Of a stretch of 64,000 nucleotides of DNA, positions 61,001 through 64,000 are shown one piece after another; position 1 is the stretch's first letter, and each line of letters begins with the position of its first letter. Source of the DNA: Sphagnum magellanicum (lineage: Eukaryota > Streptophyta > Sphagnopsida > Sphagnales > Sphagnaceae); assembly GCA_021904315.1 (NCBI GenBank), contig CM038915.1:2480001-2544000 (forward strand), given 5' to 3'. Position numbers and translations under genes: made by a program. The notes beneath the pieces were generated by a model. That model worked only from the letters and a program-made list of their open reading frames with translations, ran no database searches and was not told where the DNA came from.

Positions 61001-63246
61001 CCTTTTCTTAACATCTTCACAGAGGTGTGACAGAGCACGCTCAGCATGCTCTGGGCGCACACTCTGAACTGGGACAATGGGTTCACCCCGAAAAGCCTGC
61101 AGTGTACAGCAACATGCCAGCTTTAGAATGTTTGATGAAAGGAGCAGCAATACAAACCCAATGCAGAAACTGAGAACAGAAAATTCAGCACAATACCATT
61201 CCAGATGTTTGGCACATGTGAGCCAACTCAGCGCAAAATGCAGAAGCAACATTCTCTTGCACAGATCTTGAGAAATTGAGACAAGCCCAGTGGTTGACAA
61301 CTCCACCATTCACCATTTTCTGCAAATTAGAGAAGATGGTCATTACCAGTACAAGGCAAGGCAGCACCATTTTAGAACAATGGCTTCAGAACATCTTTCC
61401 ATCCAGCAACTCCACTCCAACCAGCACAGTTCAGTAGTTGTCAAGACCCAAATAAAGCAAATTTGGCTACCTTATTCATCATATTCCACTGTCCAACTTG
61501 AGGAAGACATTCTTTTTCTCTCCCGGTATCATGATACTTGAGCTACAAAAGGCACCCAACTCGCAGTTAGAATCAGTGACAACAGGTTGGACCTAGCAAA
61601 TAGGTACTCATCAGAGAGACAGGCATGTAGTGAGAAGAGAGAAACCCGAGGAGCTGGTAGGATCCGAGCCTCGACTTGGGCAAGCTGAGCACTGATGTGA
61701 ATCCCAAACTCCTGTGCATATGGATCCTCATGGTATGCATTATGATTTACAGTCTGCAACCAACCACCCAAAAAAGCAACACAAATGCTCTCCAGCTTCA
61801 GACATCTCTTGCTGTGTGCTTACACAGAAGCATAGCTATTGCACATGAAAGGACTCTGGCAAGTCAGCAGCACAAAGTAATGAAGTGTTTGCTGATTGCT
61901 CAAGACAACCAGTACAGCCATAGGTAGGAGTCTAGCTGAAACACACCTGCAAAATATCATTCTCACGTTCACGAGGTCGTTGGCATGTGACTTTCAGGAG
62001 AGCTGTAATCTGCCGCTCATTCAAGCGTTTTGAGTATCGCTGACCTTCCACAATTTTGCACACCTCCATAGGAAGATAGTTGGGTCGCTGGTCATTGCCA
62101 ACTTGGAGGCATGGCAGGAATGGGTGACGAATGACATATCCATATGTCTCTTTGAAGTATTCAGTGACCGACTTCATCGTGCCAATCTCATCAACAGGAA
62201 ATCTGCACAAGCAACTCAATTTAAACCTACTGACTGCTACCATCCATAAAAATGAATGACTATTTTGATCACTTCCAGAGTGCATGTAATTTTGCCAATC
62301 AAACAGATGAGCAATACAACATTACAGTTGCATGCAAGTCAAGATGCTGCCATACACAAGTTCATTTGTGGCCTTAGTTGTGAGCCCTGAAACTCGGTAC
62401 TTCCGTCGCATACTTCCACGGTGTGTGACCTCCACCTTCACACCACGCAAGGCTTTTTTGATCTGCAAAATTAAGTCACCCCCTTTAGTGCAGCACAGAA
62501 TTTGGTTCCCATCTCTACAGACTGCTTGATCATGAAACAGACAAACAGTAATATAAAAAAGTTAGCTACAGAGATGTTTGATCAGAGGCTAACACAGGTT
62601 TAGGGTTTAGGGTTTAGGCTAACCCTATTTTGAACTCATCCCAATTCGGAATGACCTAAGTGCTAACCAGTTTCCCACTTGTATGGAAGATTGAGGACAG
62701 ACCTTAATTCGATCCGCATCAGACAAGCCCCTTGACATATCCCTGTTCAGAAGATCTCGAATGAACTCCATCACAGTTTTTGGCTCAATGAAGGCAGTTG
62801 ATGACATGTCTGATGGAACACACAACCCATGAGATGCAGAAACTGCACTTCATACTTTGAAAGTCCCACAACATTCAGGGCAGCATAATCCCAAATACCA
62901 CTTGCCATCACAGGATACAATAATGTTCACCAAACTTTCTGAACAAGATATCATTGGAGGTGACGATGGAAAGTAGCCACCCCAAATCTTACTGCTTCCA
63001 TGACTTCCCAACAGCCAATGACAATATGGGTTTGCAGATTAAAATGGCTCATCTGCAAATGAAATGACAAAGACCCATTACAAGGTCCTCTTGATAGTTG
63101 CTCCTCTCTTACCAATGTTTAGGGACAGGCCCATCTGAGTTGGGCGTATACTTTGATAGAAGCCTCGCCAGCTCTCCAGTCCATCTCCCAGTGACTGTCG
63201 GGTACCAAGGTTTGGTGAGTAGAAAGAGCGGCCAACAGGTGAGTAT
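58008..63246 (-). CDS. AGO1: Argonaute protein, AGO1/AGO10 clade, partial (C-terminal 718 aa, 17 exons)
   Basis: Exons from the 5' side: 63246-63113, 62809-62703, 62462-62356, 62202-61947, 61753-61646, 61542-61471, 61319-61197, 61096-60937, 60829-60708, 60562-60425, 60263-60121, 59984-59922, 59648-59449, 59033-58960, 58600-58506, 58399-58368, 58231-58008. All junctions are GT-AG and the joined frame is open. The protein begins inside the linker 1 region ('[14 protein letters not shown]'), then PAZ ('[12 protein letters not shown]', '[15 protein letters not shown]'), MID (from about residue 290) and PIWI. The slicer tetrad is intact: D426 (FGADVTH), E467 (AHRQEL), D512 (FYRDGVSEG) and a His in 'RPAHYHVLW' (609 or 611). 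It ends in the usual plant '[12 protein letters not shown]'. AGO1-type proteins load miRNA or siRNA and cleave or repress target RNA. The N domain and any miR168-type site lie beyond the right edge. AGO10 cannot be excluded without the N-terminus. Confidence 0.97.
62597..62618. repeat. Telomere-like repeat patch (TTTAGGG)n in an AGO1 intron
   Basis: Three consecutive TTTAGG(G) units inside the intron between exons 62809-62703 and 62462-62356. Read in the gene's sense it is AAACCCTAAACCC, the telo-box motif, followed by an 'aaccctattt' fragment in the opposite sense on the plus strand. Confidence 0.9.
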
Positions 63247-64000
63247 CTGCACACAAGTGAAGGACAACACAAGCCAGCACAGAAGGACCACTAACAAACA
63301 TGTTATTATCCCAAGACAAATGTGATTGGAAAAAAAAGGAAACCACCTGCCCCATGCAATGATATATATCTATGAGATTGCTGAGAAAAATCCACAATCA
63401 CATGTTCGAAGATAGGTAACCATTTGTGTCAAAACCAGAGAAACCAAAAAACTAAGACAAGAATGACTGCTGTTATAACCTTATGAGTGTCACTCACAAA
63501 GTATCAGAGCATCACCTTCACCATGAATAGCTGTGACTAGCTGCTATTAACTCCCCATTGACTTCATCAGCTCCCTGACAGTGGGTGTAGATCAGTACAC
63601 ATAATAATCTGCCCAAAATTTCATGCAGGCAAGTATACAAGAAACAACAATTCCTGAGTTTTGGTTGCATTTCTGGAAGCAATGGGATTAGATTCAGTCA
63701 TGATGTTGGCTGGCTAGCACTCATGAGACATGGCTACATCAAAAAGTCAATAGGTGTCCTCATTCAAGCTGCAACGAGCTTGTGACAGAAAGCTTCATTT
63801 CAATTTTAGCTTGCCCTTTTAATGCTAGAGCAAATGTGTGACCCACACCAGTTCACTTCTCACATTACTGTTTACGGTCCACACCTAATCCTCATGGAGA
63901 AACTACAATTGACATCAGGCACACGCCATGCCAGCATATCCTTGTCAGTATTGAGAACTTTTCTTACTTACAATTTTAAGTCCCTCAATAGAGTTGAGAG
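63247..64000 (-). other. AGO1 intron and possible upstream exon at the window edge
   Basis: No exon with the expected end of the N domain is obvious. A strong donor (GTAAGTAAG) at 63971 follows 29 bases that, joined in phase to the next exon, would read 'LSTLLRDLKL', weakly like the expected '..VLREL..'. I do not include it in the model. Confidence 0.35.

Noticed and set aside
1-64000. CRISPR arrays, operons, bacterial promoters or terminators
   Set aside because: The window is plant nuclear DNA with spliceosomal introns; no regularly spaced identical repeats with unique spacers are present, so bacterial feature types do not apply.

Overview
This is a nuclear genome segment from a land plant. 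The evidence is three plant-type linker histone H1 genes, each split by one intron at the same point at the start of the globular domain, a plant AGO1/AGO10-type Argonaute with short GT-AG introns and the usual plant C-terminus, a TTTAGGG-type telomere-repeat patch, and long AT-rich, repeat-laden intergenic DNA. Short introns beside very long gene-free stretches would suit a bryophyte or another non-flowering plant, but the species cannot be fixed from this window and I hold that guess loosely.

Layout. 1-13.3 kb: no intact gene. It holds a nested family of dispersed repeats (blocks called S, R1 and R2 here) and AT-rich DNA. 13.3-18.9 kb (+): a five-exon SERAC1-like alpha/beta-hydrolase gene whose active-site motifs have all changed and whose last exon carries two in-frame stops, so it is a pseudoenzyme or a decaying gene. 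18.9-30 kb: AT-rich intergenic DNA with CCTA-type tetranucleotide tracts, a degenerate 'atttgaatt' array and a dead LINE fragment whose stops look like CGA-to-TGA decay. 30.8-32.5 kb (-): histone H1 copy A. 33-50 kb: intergenic, with one MITE-like inverted-repeat element, a 143-bp tandem duplication and several microsatellites. 50.3-51.5 kb (+): H1 copy B. 55.1-56.4 kb (+): H1 copy C. 58.0-63.2 kb (-): 17 exons (718 codons) covering linker 1, PAZ, MID and PIWI of an AGO1-type protein; its N-terminal part runs off the right edge.

The three H1 proteins share the globular domain and a Lys/Ala/Pro-rich tail and differ mainly in tail length (272, 352 and 308 aa). B and C stand in tandem, share a promoter block and CCAAT box, and each has an identical 20-nt hairpin element 30-40 nt after the stop codon. 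In size, position and 3' flank this hairpin resembles the animal histone mRNA stem-loop, a structure not normally described for land-plant histone genes. Copy A has the homologous sequence at the same place but can no longer form the stem. This is the observation most worth following up. H1 and AGO1 both act on chromatin or gene silencing, but nothing in the sequence shows that their closeness is functional.
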